Assembly (NCBI GenBank): GCA_002840435.1
Contig: PHAT01000006.1
Coordinates: 62,001 to 126,000, forward strand
Source: Deltaproteobacteria bacterium HGW-Deltaproteobacteria-6
Lineage (GTDB): Bacteria; Desulfobacterota; Syntrophia; Syntrophales; Smithellaceae
Length of the DNA: 64,000 bases
Reading direction: 5' to 3'
The position numbers and the translations under genes are program-made. Each line of letters opens with the position of its first letter. Position 1 is the first letter of the stretch. Under the pieces are notes generated by a model, which saw nothing but the letters and a program-made list of their open reading frames with translations, was not told the DNA's origin and searched no databases. This document shows, piece by piece, positions 46,977 through 57,677 of the stretch.

Positions 46977-48503
46977 ATGGATACTTTTACGCTGGCCGCA
47001 ACCAGTTTTACCATCGCCCTGTCGCTGTTCATCATGGGAAAAAAAGACAAGCTGCAGATATCTTTTGCGGTCTTCTGCCTGGCCATTTCCATTTCACAGG
47101 CGGCGCTTTTTTTTCAGGGACTGTTCACGCCGCGATTCTGGATATACGTTGAATATATCGGGATTCTGGCCCTTGCCCCCCTGTCGGTCTGGTTTTTCCG
47201 CCACCTGACCCGCAATAATTCTTATCTGTCGCAGGGCTCCGTGGCGCTGACGTCCCTGATCAGCCTGGCAGGCGCCGGCATGCAATTCACCCCCCTTACC
47301 GCCTGGCCCTATTTTCGCTATGCACTGATTACTTACGCCTGCATCGTGCTGGTTATCTGCTACATTGCTTTGTTTCGCCATGTGAGCAAACTGGCGCCCA
47401 GCACGGAAAAAAGACGGCTGCGTTATCTGCTGATCACCTGCCCGACCGCCGCCTTCATCTGTTCGGCCGATATTTTCGGTTATCTGGGTTACAATTTTCC
47501 GCCGGTTGCCGGCCTGGTTTTATCCGCCCTGCTTTATTTAACCCTGCTGATTATCGCTTATCCCCAGCTTTCGGAGCTGCATGATTTTTTCGCCCGCGCC
47601 CTGGTTATTTTCATCAGCACCATCATCGGCGCTTTCATCTTTTATTTTGTGGCTTTCTTTTTCAGTTCCAGTCTGCCTTCATTTACCAGTGTTGTGATGG
47701 CGTCATTTTTAATCGTCATCTCCGTCACGCCGGTTAAAATGATCCTGAAGAAAATTTTCAGTTTTCTCTATCCCGACAGCAAAGATGTTTTCACATCCCT
47801 TTATGAATTTGATGAAAAATTGGAAAGGGAGAAGGCCCTGCTGCTCTCGGAAATGGCGCCGGTCTTCGCTCACGAAATCCGCAATCCGCTGGGTTCCATC
47901 AAGGGAGCGGCGCAATATCTGCAGTCCGAGGCAACGACGGAAGAACACAGCCAGCTTCTGAATGTGATTATCGAAGAAGTCAACCGGCTCAATGCTGTCG
48001 TCAGCCAGTTTCTGGATTATGCCCGTCCCGGGAACGGTAAGATCCAGGCGCAGGATATCAACGCCATTATCCTCCGGGTGATTTCGATCATCGCCGCCAA
48101 CCGGCTAACCGATAAAATCACGATTGTCCGGGAACTGCAGGAAGGCTTGCCGCCGGTCAGCGTCGATGAACAGCAAATGATTCAGGTCATGATCAATATA
48201 TCGCTCAATGCCATTGAAGCCATGCCCCAGGGCGGCAGCCTGACCTTCCGGACATCAAAAATTGAAACCAGTGCCGGCGTCGCCGTAGGCATTACCATCC
48301 GGGACACGGGCAGCGGCATCAGTCCGGACGATCTAAAAAACATTTTCAAACCTTTTTACACAACCAAAGAAAGAGGTGTGGGGCTGGGGTTGGCGATCTG
48401 CCAGAGAATCATCCGGGAACACGGCGGTTCCATTCGGGTTAAATCCATTCCCGGCCAGGGCAGCGTCTTTTTTATCCGCCTGAACGCGAACGGCAAAATG
48501 TAA
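46977..48503 (+). CDS. Membrane histidine kinase, 7TM-type sensor
   Basis: The 508-residue kinase has about eight hydrophobic helices (residues 5-265), no periplasmic PAS domain, then HisKA with FAHEIRNPLGSIKGAAQYL (His near 299) and an HATPase domain with NISLNAIEAMPQGGSL, IRDTGSGISPDD and GVGLGLAICQ. It starts a two-gene unit with the sigma-54 response regulator 57 bases downstream. What it senses is unknown. Confidence 0.9.
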   Translation: MDTFTLAATSFTIALSLFIMGKKDKLQISFAVFCLAISISQAALFFQGLFTPRFWIYVEYIGILALAPLSVWFFRHLTRNNSYLSQGSVALTSLISLAGAGMQFTPLTAWPYFRYALITYACIVLVICYIALFRHVSKLAPSTEKRRLRYLLITCPTAAFICSADIFGYLGYNFPPVAGLVLSALLYLTLLIIAYPQLSELHDFFARALVIFISTIIGAFIFYFVAFFFSSSLPSFTSVVMASFLIVISVTPVKMILKKIFSFLYPDSKDVFTSLYEFDEKLEREKALLLSEMAPVFAHEIRNPLGSIKGAAQYLQSEATTEEHSQLLNVIIEEVNRLNAVVSQFLDYARPGNGKIQAQDINAIILRVISIIAANRLTDKITIVRELQEGLPPVSVDEQQMIQVMINISLNAIEAMPQGGSLTFRTSKIETSAGVAVGITIRDTGSGISPDDLKNIFKPFYTTKERGVGLGLAICQRIIREHGGSIRVKSIPGQGSVFFIRLNANGKM

Positions 48504-48560
48504 AACGTGTAAAATACAATCCATCTTGATTTAATCGCCAAGTCATAATAGTTGTAGGTT

Positions 48561-49928
48561 ATGAATAAAATATTAATCGTCGATGATGAATTAAATATGC
48601 GCCTGGTTCTGGCCGCCATGCTGAAAAAAGAAGGCTACGAAGTCGCTTCCGCGGCCGACGGCGCAGAGGCGCTGCAAATTTTAAAATCCGGACCGATTGC
48701 CGCCGTGGTCACGGATTTGAAGATGCCGCGCGTCGGCGGCATGGAACTCCTGGACCGCGTCAGCTTGGAATACCCGGAAGTCCCCGTCATTATGATCACC
48801 GCTCACGGTACTGTGGCAACGGCCGTCGAAGCCCTGAAAAAAGGCGCCCTGGACTACATCACCAAGCCGTTCGAACTCGAAGAACTGAAAAATATCGTCT
48901 CCAAGGCCGTCAAAACACATAATCTGAAAGAAAATGAACTCTATCTGCCGCCGGATGAAATCGAACGCGCCGGCATCATCGGGGCAAGCCAGACGACCCT
49001 CGACCTGTTTGATGCCATCAGGAGGGTGGCGCCTACGACCACCACCATTCTGATCAACGGAGAAACCGGCACAGGCAAGGAACTGGTTGCCGAGGCCATT
49101 CACCGGAATTCTCCCAGGAAGAACAATCCGCTGATCAAAATCAATTGTGCGGCCATTGCCGAGACCCTGATGGAAAGTGAACTTTTCGGTTATGAAAAAG
49201 GAGCTTTTACGGGAGCAGCCGTTACCAAGCCCGGCAAGTTTGAACTGGCGCATAAGGGCACCTTATTTCTCGATGAGGTGGGTGAAATCCCCCGGGATAT
49301 GCAGGTCAAGCTGCTGCGCGTTCTGCAGGAGCAGGAATTTGAAAGAGTCGGCGGCCTCAAGACCATCAAAGTGGATGTCCGTTTTATCGCCGCCACCAAT
49401 CGAAACCTGCTGCAAATCGTAAAAGACGGAAGTTTCCGCGAAGACTTGTACTACCGCCTCAATGTTTTTCCCATCAACGTCCCTCCTTTGAGGGAAAGAA
49501 CGGAAGACATCATTGCGCTCGTGGATTTTTTTGTAGATAAATTCAATAAAAAACTCGATCTCGCCATCAGCGGGATGGACAATGCCGTAAAAGAAATGCT
49601 TTTGCGCTATCGCTGGCCCGGCAATATCCGGGAACTGGAAAACCTGATTGAAAGAATGATGCTGCTGGCCAAAAGTCCGATGATCACCACTGACGAAGTT
49701 CCACCGGAATTCAAGACCAGTCTGGAGCAGGATGTCGCAGCCGGCGTGGATGGCGATAAAAAGCCCTTTAAAGACTTCGTCCGCACGCACATGGAAGATG
49801 TGGAAAAGCAGATGATCATCAAATGTCTTGAAGAATCCGGGGGCAATGTCACCAAGGCCGCCAAGCTGCTGGGCTTGAGCCGCAAGGGTTTACAGCTCAA
49901 GATGATTAAATACAGTCTGCGCAAATAA
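48561..49928 (+). CDS. NtrC-family sigma-54 response regulator
   Basis: The 455-residue regulator has a receiver domain (3-116; Asp52 in VTDLKMPRVGG), an AAA+ sigma-54 activator domain (about 140-370; GETGTGKELVAEA, GAFTGA, LFLDEVGEIPRDMQ) and a C-terminal Fis-type HTH (about 415-453; GNVTKAAKLLGLSRKGLQ). It is the partner of the upstream kinase. Its targets are not visible; I saw no clear -24/-12 box nearby. Confidence 0.93.
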   Translation: MNKILIVDDELNMRLVLAAMLKKEGYEVASAADGAEALQILKSGPIAAVVTDLKMPRVGGMELLDRVSLEYPEVPVIMITAHGTVATAVEALKKGALDYITKPFELEELKNIVSKAVKTHNLKENELYLPPDEIERAGIIGASQTTLDLFDAIRRVAPTTTTILINGETGTGKELVAEAIHRNSPRKNNPLIKINCAAIAETLMESELFGYEKGAFTGAAVTKPGKFELAHKGTLFLDEVGEIPRDMQVKLLRVLQEQEFERVGGLKTIKVDVRFIAATNRNLLQIVKDGSFREDLYYRLNVFPINVPPLRERTEDIIALVDFFVDKFNKKLDLAISGMDNAVKEMLLRYRWPGNIRELENLIERMMLLAKSPMITTDEVPPEFKTSLEQDVAAGVDGDKKPFKDFVRTHMEDVEKQMIIKCLEESGGNVTKAAKLLGLSRKGLQLKMIKYSLRK

Positions 49929-49967
49929 CTGCTGACGATGGGTCATCGTCGTTTGCAATCCTGATGG

Positions 49968-50876
49968 TTACTGGGGAAGCCGGCCTTCCTGCCTTAGCCT
50001 GGCGAGGATTTGCAAAATGGCCGGCATGGCCAGTGTGGCCTCCTTTTCACCTTCGAAAATCGCCTGGTTGAACTTTTCCATTTCCGTCGAACCAATATCC
50101 TTTACATTCGGCCTGATGACAACATCGGCGTTTTTAAGCTGGGCATTGATGTTTCGCATGTACATGATGTTGACTGATTTTCCCATGGTGTCCATCATCC
50201 CGATCGGGGTATTTTTGTCCAGACCGCCGGAGATATCCACGGCAATAACTACATCCGCCCCATAGCGGCGCGCCACATCGACGGCCACCGCGCTGACCAA
50301 TCCGCCATCGACATAGGTATTGTTCCCGATCCTGACCGGCTGGAACACTCCCGGTACGCTGCAACTGGCATGCACGGCAACGCCGGTGTTCCCCCTGCCA
50401 AAAACCATTTCCTCGCCGGTGTTGGCGTTGGTTGCCACGGCAAAGTAAGGGATCTTCAATTTTTCAATGGGGGTATTGCGCACATTAGCATTAATGAAGT
50501 TTTCAAGCTTCTCGCCCTTGATGAGTCCACCTTTCCAGACCTTCCAGTCGTAGTCGAGAACATTGTCCCGCTCCATTTTCATGGCAATACCCTGCAATTC
50601 AAAAGCACTTTTTCCCGATGCATAGAGACTCCCCACCAGGCTGCCGGCGCTCGTTCCCACTATCATGTGGATGGGAACTCTCTGGGCTTCCAGCACCTTC
50701 AAGACGCCGATGTGCGCAAACCCCTTGGACGCGCCCGCGCCCAGCACGACGGCAATTTTAGCGGGTTTGGCCGGCGGCTGGACAGGTGGGGCTGCCGCGC
50801 AGGAAACAAACAGAAACAGACAGCCGAAAAAGACCGGGTACAGTGCCTGATATAAACGGGGAAAAATAATCGACAT
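49968..50876 (-). CDS. Patatin-like phospholipase lipoprotein
   Basis: The 302-residue protein has a lipoprotein signal with LFVSC (Cys26), a Pro-rich linker, and a patatin domain (40-230): oxyanion VLGAGASKGFAHIGVL, the serine motif GTSAGS (about 75-80) and the catalytic Asp in DGGLVSAVAVDVARR. It probably hydrolyses phospholipids from the periplasmic side of a membrane. Its gene overlaps no neighbour but follows the helicase gene by 2 bases on the same strand. Confidence 0.88.
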   Translation of the reverse strand: MSIIFPRLYQALYPVFFGCLFLFVSCAAAPPVQPPAKPAKIAVVLGAGASKGFAHIGVLKVLEAQRVPIHMIVGTSAGSLVGSLYASGKSAFELQGIAMKMERDNVLDYDWKVWKGGLIKGEKLENFINANVRNTPIEKLKIPYFAVATNANTGEEMVFGRGNTGVAVHASCSVPGVFQPVRIGNNTYVDGGLVSAVAVDVARRYGADVVIAVDISGGLDKNTPIGMMDTMGKSVNIMYMRNINAQLKNADVVIRPNVKDIGSTEMEKFNQAIFEGEKEATLAMPAILQILARLRQEGRLPQ

Positions 50877-50878
50877 GG

Positions 50879-52375
50879 CTATGCTGTCCTTGGTTTTCTG
50901 TTCCTTGGCCGCGGTCTTCCATTTTGGGGTTTGGGCCTGGGGCCCGGACCCGGTGTTGGTTTTGGTTTGAACTGGCTTCCCTCTTCCACAATGTCGGCCG
51001 GGAGCTGGACCGGCGGCGCGTGGAGAGTCTGTTGATAATAATCGTCGAGCAGCATGGTAATAATCGGCAGTTCATCTTCGGCCTGCGCCAGATTGCGGGC
51101 CAGCGGCGCAAAACGCTGCATGCGTTCAATCTGAATATTATCACGGCCGCGCAGACGTCCTTCCAGAAGCGCCGTAATGCGTTCCGCTACCACTCTTTCG
51201 AGTTCTTCATCGCCGGGAAGCTGACGTTCCTCCATGTGGATATTGTAAAAACGCGCAATACTCTGCATCTTGAACTTTTCCATTTCCGCCACCACGGAAA
51301 TGACGACGCCGCTGGATCCCATCCTTCCGGTGCGTCCGGCGCGGTGAATATAGGCTTCCGGATCTTCCGGCGGCTCATACTGAAATACATGCGAAAGGTC
51401 GGGGATATCAATGCCGCGCGCCGCCACGTCGGTGGCGACCAGAAAGCGCAGTGCGCCGCGGCGTACCCGCGCCATCACCTTTTCTCTTGCGCTCTGGGCC
51501 AGATCGGAACTCAGTTCATCGGCGTCATACCCGAATCGTTTCAGGACGACGGAAAGGTAGTGCACCGTGTCCTTGGTGTTGCAGAAAATAATGGCCGAAG
51601 CGGGATTTTCAATCTCGATAATGCGGACCAGTGAACGCTCCTTGCGCATGCCCGGCACAATGTAGTAAATATGTTCGCTTTCAGCGATATGCACCTCATT
51701 GCCGCTTAAACTCAGCAACTGGGGATCGTGTAAGAATTGACCGGCCAGACGAATGACCTGCGGCGGGAAGGTGGCGGAAAACATGCTGCTCGTAATCCTG
51801 CCTACCGGGATATACTTACGGATTTTGACCATATCGGGGTAAAATCCCATCGACAGCATCCGGTCCGCCTCGTCAAAAACAAGCATTTTCAGATGATCCA
51901 GCGAAAGCGTGTTTTTCAGCAGATGATCCAGAATGCGTCCCGGCGTACCGACTACCAGTTGAGCGCCGCCCCGGAAAGCTTCCAGTTGTGCGTTGTAGCC
52001 GACGCCGCCGTAAACAACGGCCGTCCTGAGCTCGGTCCCCTGAAAGAGCATCTCGGCTTCCTGGGACACCTGCAGGGCCAGTTCACGGGTGGGAACTAAA
52101 ACCAGCGCCTGCGCAACATTTTTTCGTAAATCGATTTTCTTCATGATCGGCAGCAGATAACCGCCGGTTTTGCCGCTGCCGGTTCGCGACTGAATCATCA
52201 CATCGCGGCCGGACAATAGATAAGGAATGGATTTGGCCTGCACGGGCGCCAGAGCCGTCCAGCCCGCGCGCTCACACGCCGCCTTCAGATCGTCAGTCAG
52301 TTCTTCCAGACAGATATCGCGAAGGCCGTCGGCCGCAGGAGTATCCATCCCTTCATTGGGATTTTCATCGCTCAT
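50879..52375 (-). CDS. DEAD-box RNA helicase
   Basis: The 498-residue helicase has Q-motif WTALAPVQAKSIP, Walker A SRTGSGKT (about 63-70), PTREL, the DEAD box in VFDEADRM, SAT in FSATFPP and motifs ATDVAARGIDIP and HRAGRTGRMG. After about 430 residues a Pro/Lys/Arg-rich tail (QFKPKPTPGPGPRPKPQNGR) replaces the usual extension and likely binds RNA. It is co-directional with the patatin gene. Confidence 0.93.
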   Translation of the reverse strand: MSDENPNEGMDTPAADGLRDICLEELTDDLKAACERAGWTALAPVQAKSIPYLLSGRDVMIQSRTGSGKTGGYLLPIMKKIDLRKNVAQALVLVPTRELALQVSQEAEMLFQGTELRTAVVYGGVGYNAQLEAFRGGAQLVVGTPGRILDHLLKNTLSLDHLKMLVFDEADRMLSMGFYPDMVKIRKYIPVGRITSSMFSATFPPQVIRLAGQFLHDPQLLSLSGNEVHIAESEHIYYIVPGMRKERSLVRIIEIENPASAIIFCNTKDTVHYLSVVLKRFGYDADELSSDLAQSAREKVMARVRRGALRFLVATDVAARGIDIPDLSHVFQYEPPEDPEAYIHRAGRTGRMGSSGVVISVVAEMEKFKMQSIARFYNIHMEERQLPGDEELERVVAERITALLEGRLRGRDNIQIERMQRFAPLARNLAQAEDELPIITMLLDDYYQQTLHAPPVQLPADIVEEGSQFKPKPTPGPGPRPKPQNGRPRPRNRKPRTA

Positions 52376-52765
52376 AGAAACATAAACCTCTCATCTCTAA
52401 AATATTAATAGATATCATTTAGTTTAGTGCGGCTCAGGAATCAAGGAAAATATTGCGGCTGATCTTTATTATGTTACGGCACATGTTCTTTAATGCAGGC
52501 AGGAAAAACTGCGCAAGAAAACACAAGAAAATACCTTGACAGTTCGAGATGATTCATATAGCCTGCTAGTCAATTCGTCAGAGGCAAATATTGCCCTGCC
52601 CTTTGGAGCGATTCAAGGATTCAAATAAACTAGCCGATATTAAATCCGTAGCTGCTTAAAAAATCGTGAATATCCTCGTGTATTTCTTGAAAATTAATGC
52701 AGTAAATACTATCTCATTTCACTTCAATATCGAGCCTGTTACTAATTCAAATTAAGGAAATATTT
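52376..52765. other. Intergenic region upstream of rho
   Basis: This 390-base divergent stretch lies between the helicase (leftward) and rho (rightward). I found no coding frame. Two weak sigma-70 candidates face rightward: TTGACA at 52536-52541 followed by poor -10 boxes, and TTGAAA at 52687 with TATCTC at 52710. Rho leaders often carry autoregulatory signals, but none is identified here. Confidence 0.4.
52687..52715 (+). promoter_or_regulatory. Weak promoter candidate for rho
   Basis: TTGAAA (52687-52692) and TATCTC (52710-52715) are 17 bases apart and 51 bases before the rho start. Confidence 0.3.
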
Positions 52766-54013
52766 ATGAACATCGAAGACATTAAGAGGCTGCCCATCAG
52801 CGAACTCAACAATTTGGCCAAAGAAATTGAAGTACCAGGGGCCAGCGGCATGCGCCGCCAGGATCTGATCTTCGCCATTTTGCAAACCCAGGCGGAGCAA
52901 AACGGTGTGATCTCCGGGTCCGGCGTTCTGGAAATCCTGCCGGACGGTTTCGGCTTCCTGCGTGCGGTCGATTATAACTATCTGCCCAGCCCCGATGATA
53001 TCTACATTTCGCCGTCACAGATCCGCCGCTTTAATTTAAGAACCGGCGATACCATCGCAGGCGAAGTCCGCCCTCCGAAAGAAGGTGAAAAATATTTCGC
53101 CCTCTTAAAAGTTGATGAAGTCAACTTTGAAAGCCCCGAGTCGGCCCGTGACAAAATCCTCTTTGACAACCTGACCCCCCTTTATCCCCAGGAAAAACTG
53201 AATCTGGAATTTGATCCCGAGAATTTCTCAACCCGGGTTCTGGATTTATTCGTCCCGATCGGCAAAGGACAGCGCGGCCTGATCGTTTCACCGCCGCGCG
53301 CCGGTAAAACCGTTTTATTGCAGGATATCGCCCACAGCATCACCGCCAATCACAAAGAAGTTGTTTTAATGGTGCTCCTGATCGACGAACGCCCCGAAGA
53401 AGTAACCGACATGCAGCGCAGCGTCAAGGGCGAGGTCATCTCATCAACCTTTGACGAACCGGCTTCACGCCACGTCCAAGTTGCCGAAATGGTTATTGAA
53501 AAGGCAAAGCGCCTGGTTGAACATAAAAAAGACGTCGTTATTTTGCTCGACTCGATCACCCGTCTGGCGCGCGCTTACAACACGGTCGTACCCCCATCCG
53601 GCAAGGTCCTTTCCGGCGGCGTGGATTCCAATGCTCTGCATAAACCCAAACGCTTCTTCGGCGCGGCCCGTAATATTGAAAACGGCGGAAGCTTAACGAT
53701 TATCTCCACGGCTCTGATCGACACCGGCAGCCGCATGGACGAAGTTATTTTTGAGGAATTCAAAGGCACCGGCAACATGGAACTGCATCTGGATCGCCGG
53801 ATCGCCGACCGCCGCATCTTCCCCGCGTTCGATCTGATCCGTTCAGGCACACGCAAGGAAGAACTGCTGATCCCCAAAGCCAATCTCAACCGCGTCTGGA
53901 TTTTACGCCGGTTGCTGCAGGAAATGAATCCGGTCGATGCAATGGAATTCATCATCGGCAAGATCAGAAAGACGGAAACCAACAAAGATTTCCTGGAATC
54001 CATGAATTCGTAG
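52766..54013 (+). CDS. rho: Transcription termination factor Rho
   Basis: The 415-residue ATPase ends transcripts at rut sites. It has the N-terminal Rho_N helical domain ([20 protein letters not shown]), the cold-shock RNA-binding fold with [14 protein letters not shown], Walker [13 protein letters not shown] (about 177-188), [12 protein letters not shown] and the Q-loop/R-loop region [20 protein letters not shown]. Length is normal. A terminator-less gap of 138 bases precedes rpmE. Confidence 0.97.
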   Translation: MNIEDIKRLPISELNNLAKEIEVPGASGMRRQDLIFAILQTQAEQNGVISGSGVLEILPDGFGFLRAVDYNYLPSPDDIYISPSQIRRFNLRTGDTIAGEVRPPKEGEKYFALLKVDEVNFESPESARDKILFDNLTPLYPQEKLNLEFDPENFSTRVLDLFVPIGKGQRGLIVSPPRAGKTVLLQDIAHSITANHKEVVLMVLLIDERPEEVTDMQRSVKGEVISSTFDEPASRHVQVAEMVIEKAKRLVEHKKDVVILLDSITRLARAYNTVVPPSGKVLSGGVDSNALHKPKRFFGAARNIENGGSLTIISTALIDTGSRMDEVIFEEFKGTGNMELHLDRRIADRRIFPAFDLIRSGTRKEELLIPKANLNRVWILRRLLQEMNPVDAMEFIIGKIRKTETNKDFLESMNS

Positions 54014-54151
54014 TCATGGGGCGGCAGATTGAAACCCGTTAATAATTATCTTGAATTTTTGCCGCTTATAGGATAATGCACCGCATCTGCTTAACATTAT
54101 AGAGACCTTTATCAAATATTGCAGATAAAGAATCAGGAGGAAGAAGGAAAA

Positions 54152-54394
54152 ATGAAAGAAGGTATCCATCCGGACTATAAAGAAACGACCATCACTTGTG
54201 TTTGCGGCAATGTGATTGAAACACGATCCACTAAAAAGGACCTCAAAATAGACATTTGCTCCAATTGTCATCCTTACATAACCGGCAAGCAAAAGATTCT
54301 CGATACGGCGGGACGTGTGGAAAAGTTCAAGAAGAAATACGCGCCCAAGGCGGAAACCGCTCCGGCCGCAAAGAAAACTACAAAAAAAGCTTAG
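54152..54394 (+). CDS. rpmE: Ribosomal protein L31, zinc-binding type
   Basis: The 80-residue protein starts [19 protein letters not shown] and keeps [13 protein letters not shown], i.e. the four-cysteine zinc form. GAGGAAG lies before ATG 54152, so the longer frame start (54119) is wrong. The C-terminal tail is Lys/Ala-rich. The gene order rho-rpmE-prfA is common in Deltaproteobacteria and other Bacteria. Confidence 0.95.
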   Translation: MKEGIHPDYKETTITCVCGNVIETRSTKKDLKIDICSNCHPYITGKQKILDTAGRVEKFKKKYAPKAETAPAAKKTTKKA

Positions 54395-54467
54395 ACTTAA
54401 CGTGCTGCCCGCGGGCATGCAACCCCGGACTTTGTCCTCATGATAAACAAGTTACAACATTCCCGAC

Positions 54468-54517
54468 ATTTATAGCTGCGTCCTCCCGAAAAGAGGAGCG
54501 CTATAAATGCGTTTTTC
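54468..54517 (+). terminator. Terminator between rpmE and prfA
   Basis: ATTTATAGC (54468-54476) pairs with GCTATAAAT (54500-54508), with an inner CCTC/GAGG stem, followed by TTTTTC. Confidence 0.65.
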
Positions 54518-54560
54518 TCCCTTAACCAACATTTTAAAAAATATACCGACAAAGTAAACT

Positions 54561-55640
54561 ATGGATATTTTGCTCAATAAACTTCGCGATATCGAACTCC
54601 GTTACCAGGAACTGGAAGGGCTGCTGTCCGATGCCCAGGTGGCTTCCAAACAGGGTCTGTATCAGAAATACGCCAAAGAGCATTCGGACTTGACTGCACT
54701 TGTGGAGATCATCCGCCAGTACGAAAAAATCAAGCTGCGTCTGGCTGAAAATCAGGAACTCCTTGCGGAAAGCGATGAAGAATTGAGGGCGATGGCCAAG
54801 GAAGAAATTCCGCTCCTGCAGCAGGAGCTGTCTGATCTGGAAGGGAAAATAACGGTTTTACTCCTGCCCAAAGATCCCAATGACGACAAAAATGTCTTTC
54901 TGGAAATCCGCGCGGGCACCGGCGGAGATGAAGCAGGCCTTTTTGTCGGCGATTTATTCCGCATGTACGCGCGCTATGCCGAAGCGCAGGGCTGGCGCGT
55001 GGAAGTGGTCAGTTCATCGCCGGCGGGCGGCATGGGCGGCTTCAAGGAAATCATCGCCCAGATCGAAGGCCGCGGCGCATACAGCCGTCTCAAATATGAA
55101 AGCGGCACGCATCGTGTGCAGCGGGTTCCCGTTACCGAAGCGCAGGGAAGGATTCATACATCGGCGGTTACCGTCGCCATCATGCCGGAAGCGGAAGATG
55201 TGGAATTGACCATCGACCAGAACGATCTGCGCATTGATGTTTACCGGTCCACCGGCCACGGCGGCCAGAGCGTTAATACGACGGATTCCGCCGTACGCAT
55301 CACGCATTTGCCGACCGGACTGGTCGTCACCTGCCAGGACGAAAAATCCCAGCTCAAAAACAAGATCAAGGCCATGAAGGTCTTGAGATCAAGACTTCTG
55401 GACGCGATGGTGCAAAAGCAAAATGCCGAGCAGGCCCAGGCACGCAAAAGCCAGGTGGGCTCGGGCGACCGCTCCGAGCGCATCCGCACCTACAATTTTC
55501 CGCAGGGCCGCATCACCGATCACCGCATCAATATGACCCGCTATGACCTGGACAACTTCATCAACGGCAACATCGGCGCCATGATCGACGCGCTCGCCTC
55601 ACATTATCAGGCTGAACTGCTCAACCGCCAGGGACAATAA
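54561..55640 (+). CDS. prfA: Peptide chain release factor 1
   Basis: The 359-residue factor reads UAA and UAG. It has the GGQ loop in [19 protein letters not shown] (about 225-243), the anticodon-like region with [18 protein letters not shown] just before it, and a normal length. Only prmC, which usually follows and methylates the glutamine, is missing: the next gene is on the opposite strand. Confidence 0.96.
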   Translation: MDILLNKLRDIELRYQELEGLLSDAQVASKQGLYQKYAKEHSDLTALVEIIRQYEKIKLRLAENQELLAESDEELRAMAKEEIPLLQQELSDLEGKITVLLLPKDPNDDKNVFLEIRAGTGGDEAGLFVGDLFRMYARYAEAQGWRVEVVSSSPAGGMGGFKEIIAQIEGRGAYSRLKYESGTHRVQRVPVTEAQGRIHTSAVTVAIMPEAEDVELTIDQNDLRIDVYRSTGHGGQSVNTTDSAVRITHLPTGLVVTCQDEKSQLKNKIKAMKVLRSRLLDAMVQKQNAEQAQARKSQVGSGDRSERIRTYNFPQGRITDHRINMTRYDLDNFINGNIGAMIDALASHYQAELLNRQGQ

Positions 55641-55695
55641 CCCGGCATTTTGTTGCCGGACTTTTGTGAAGCAAGCCTGACGGACCGACAGATTA

Positions 55696-57570
55696 TCAGA
55701 TGGCGTAAAGGATCTGTTCTTCAACCGCAAACTCCAGAAATTCATCAATCCGCTTCCGGGATTTTATATTTTCCTTATCCAAGACCTGCCGGAGGGTTTC
55801 AACACCCGTCAAGGAGGAAAGCAGCCTGCTTAATGTGCGGTCGATAATCACTGTTTTAACAGCGCCGCCGCAATTATAAATAACCAGGTATGTTTTCCGC
55901 GTCTGATACGCATCAAGGAACTCTTCAAACGTCAGTTCGCCAACGGTCATGAGTTCATTGAAATCATATTTTAATGAAAGGGAGATCGTTCCGGGTGACA
56001 AACCAAACACGGTTTCATCATCAAACCCGCTTTTTCCCGCCGCAGCAAGCGCTCCCGCATAAAGCGAACGGTCCAGCGCGCCGTGAATAGTGATGATATC
56101 CGCCATGACCGGGAAGAGTTTTTTCTTGTTGTGCCTGATGAACTGCTTCTTTACAAAAGAGGATTGCAGAACCGTAATTTCTTCTCTGGTGAGCGCGGAC
56201 GGTTGTTCGCCTGATGATAAATACGCGGCAAAATCAGAAAGAAAATCGGCAGGCGTCATGCCAAGGGTCTCCAGAGCCATGAACATCCAGCCCGCGGCGC
56301 CGCCGCGGTTGTAAAAAATTTCACAGGCATTTTTCAGCCGTTCGGCCCGGGCCATGTCCGCTTCTGAAAAACCGGGCGAGGAGATCAGCGTGTAAGGCGC
56401 ATCCGCAAGACAGTTCAGGGAAAAGGATTCCGCCTGATCATAAAGGGCGGTCCCCGGTAAAACAGCCAGCGGGAAAATATCGAGATGATTCGGCTGCAGA
56501 CCCAGGGCATAATTAAGGCTTTCTTTGAACCCATCCGGTGTATCGCCCGGAAGCCCGTAGATCAGGTCAAGCCCGAAAATGGCGCCTGCCTGATTCAACA
56601 GCGATATTTTTTTTGCGAATTTTGCAGGATTAATGGTTCGGTTGACATGAGCCAGCACTTCGGGATGAGCGCTCTGCAATCCAACCTGAAGGCTGCAGTG
56701 AAGCCCGGCAAAGAGCCCGGCGATTTCACGGTCGATAAACTCCGTTCTTAATTCAAAAGTAAAATGAATCAGCGGAGCCGTTTTATAAATCATGCGCAGA
56801 ATTTTTTTGGCGCGCTTGATGTCACAGTTAAAAGTCGGGTCCAGCACAAAGATCTGCGTTACTTTTTTTTCTTCGAAAAGCTCCAGTTCCTTTTGGATGC
56901 GTTCCAGCGCGATTTGCCTGACACCGGCTACTCCCCGTGATTCGAAACAGAAACCGCATTTAAAAGGACAGCCTCGGGAAAGTTCCCACCAAAGGTCGGC
57001 CCGGTACCTGCCGGGGTCAATGGCGCCGGTCAGAAAAGGCGAGGGCAGGACGTTTAAATCCATGACGGGCTGCTGATCTTTCACCGGATGAAGCCTGGCG
57101 CCTTTCAGAAAGACACCGGGCATGCCGTCGAGCGGATCAGCGTTCAACAGCTTGTTCATGACTTCCGCAAGAACGATCTCACCTTCACCTTTAATGACAA
57201 AGTCCAGGGGCGCGCTATCCAGCAATGTTAAAGGAAGTGCCGTTGCCTCCGCGCCTCCGGCAAAGAGCACCGTATCCGGGAATTTCTTTTTGATGATGCG
57301 GCAGATTTCAATGACCAGGCGCCTGTTCCACAGGTACGTGGAGAAACCGATCATCTCCGGAATGCTCCGGCACAGGTCATCCGATATAAAACCGGCGGAA
57401 TGATCGATCGTGTATTCATGGATGGATACATCAAGCCGCCGGCTGACGGCGTCAACCGAATCGAGCTGCGCTTTCAGCGACGCCGCGGCCAGAGGGACAG
57501 TCCGGGGTGAATCCTTAATATGGATGGATACAAGTTTAAGTTTTATTTTTTTCAAAACAGCCCCTGACAT
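55696..57570 (-). CDS. B12-binding radical SAM protein (DUF4080 type)
   Basis: The 624-residue protein has an N-terminal cobalamin-binding-like domain (about 10-140; ILFAGGAEATALPLTLL), the radical SAM domain with the 4Fe-4S motif CPFKCGFC (about 204-211), a GLQSAHPEVL loop and a C-terminal helical DUF4080-like tail (about 440-624). Such proteins carry out radical chemistry, e.g. methylation or rearrangement, with SAM; the substrate is unknown. It converges with prfA and precedes the thioesterase in the opposite order. Another relative begins at 63203. Confidence 0.85.
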   Translation of the reverse strand: MSGAVLKKIKLKLVSIHIKDSPRTVPLAAASLKAQLDSVDAVSRRLDVSIHEYTIDHSAGFISDDLCRSIPEMIGFSTYLWNRRLVIEICRIIKKKFPDTVLFAGGAEATALPLTLLDSAPLDFVIKGEGEIVLAEVMNKLLNADPLDGMPGVFLKGARLHPVKDQQPVMDLNVLPSPFLTGAIDPGRYRADLWWELSRGCPFKCGFCFESRGVAGVRQIALERIQKELELFEEKKVTQIFVLDPTFNCDIKRAKKILRMIYKTAPLIHFTFELRTEFIDREIAGLFAGLHCSLQVGLQSAHPEVLAHVNRTINPAKFAKKISLLNQAGAIFGLDLIYGLPGDTPDGFKESLNYALGLQPNHLDIFPLAVLPGTALYDQAESFSLNCLADAPYTLISSPGFSEADMARAERLKNACEIFYNRGGAAGWMFMALETLGMTPADFLSDFAAYLSSGEQPSALTREEITVLQSSFVKKQFIRHNKKKLFPVMADIITIHGALDRSLYAGALAAAGKSGFDDETVFGLSPGTISLSLKYDFNELMTVGELTFEEFLDAYQTRKTYLVIYNCGGAVKTVIIDRTLSRLLSSLTGVETLRQVLDKENIKSRKRIDEFLEFAVEEQILYAI

Positions 57571-57596
57571 TTTCTTATTTTACGCGGCATGGAATC

Positions 57597-57624
57597 CGGT
57601 AACTGCCTGGCGGCAGTTGCCGGT
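57597..57624. repeat. Inverted repeat between radical SAM and thioesterase genes
   Basis: CCGGTAACTGCC and GGCAGTTGCCGG form an imperfect 12-bp stem around TGGC; no T run follows. Confidence 0.5.
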
Positions 57625-57677
57625 AAGGAAACCTTGCACCGGGCAGGTTCCGCCGACAACGATCTCATCCGCTCACG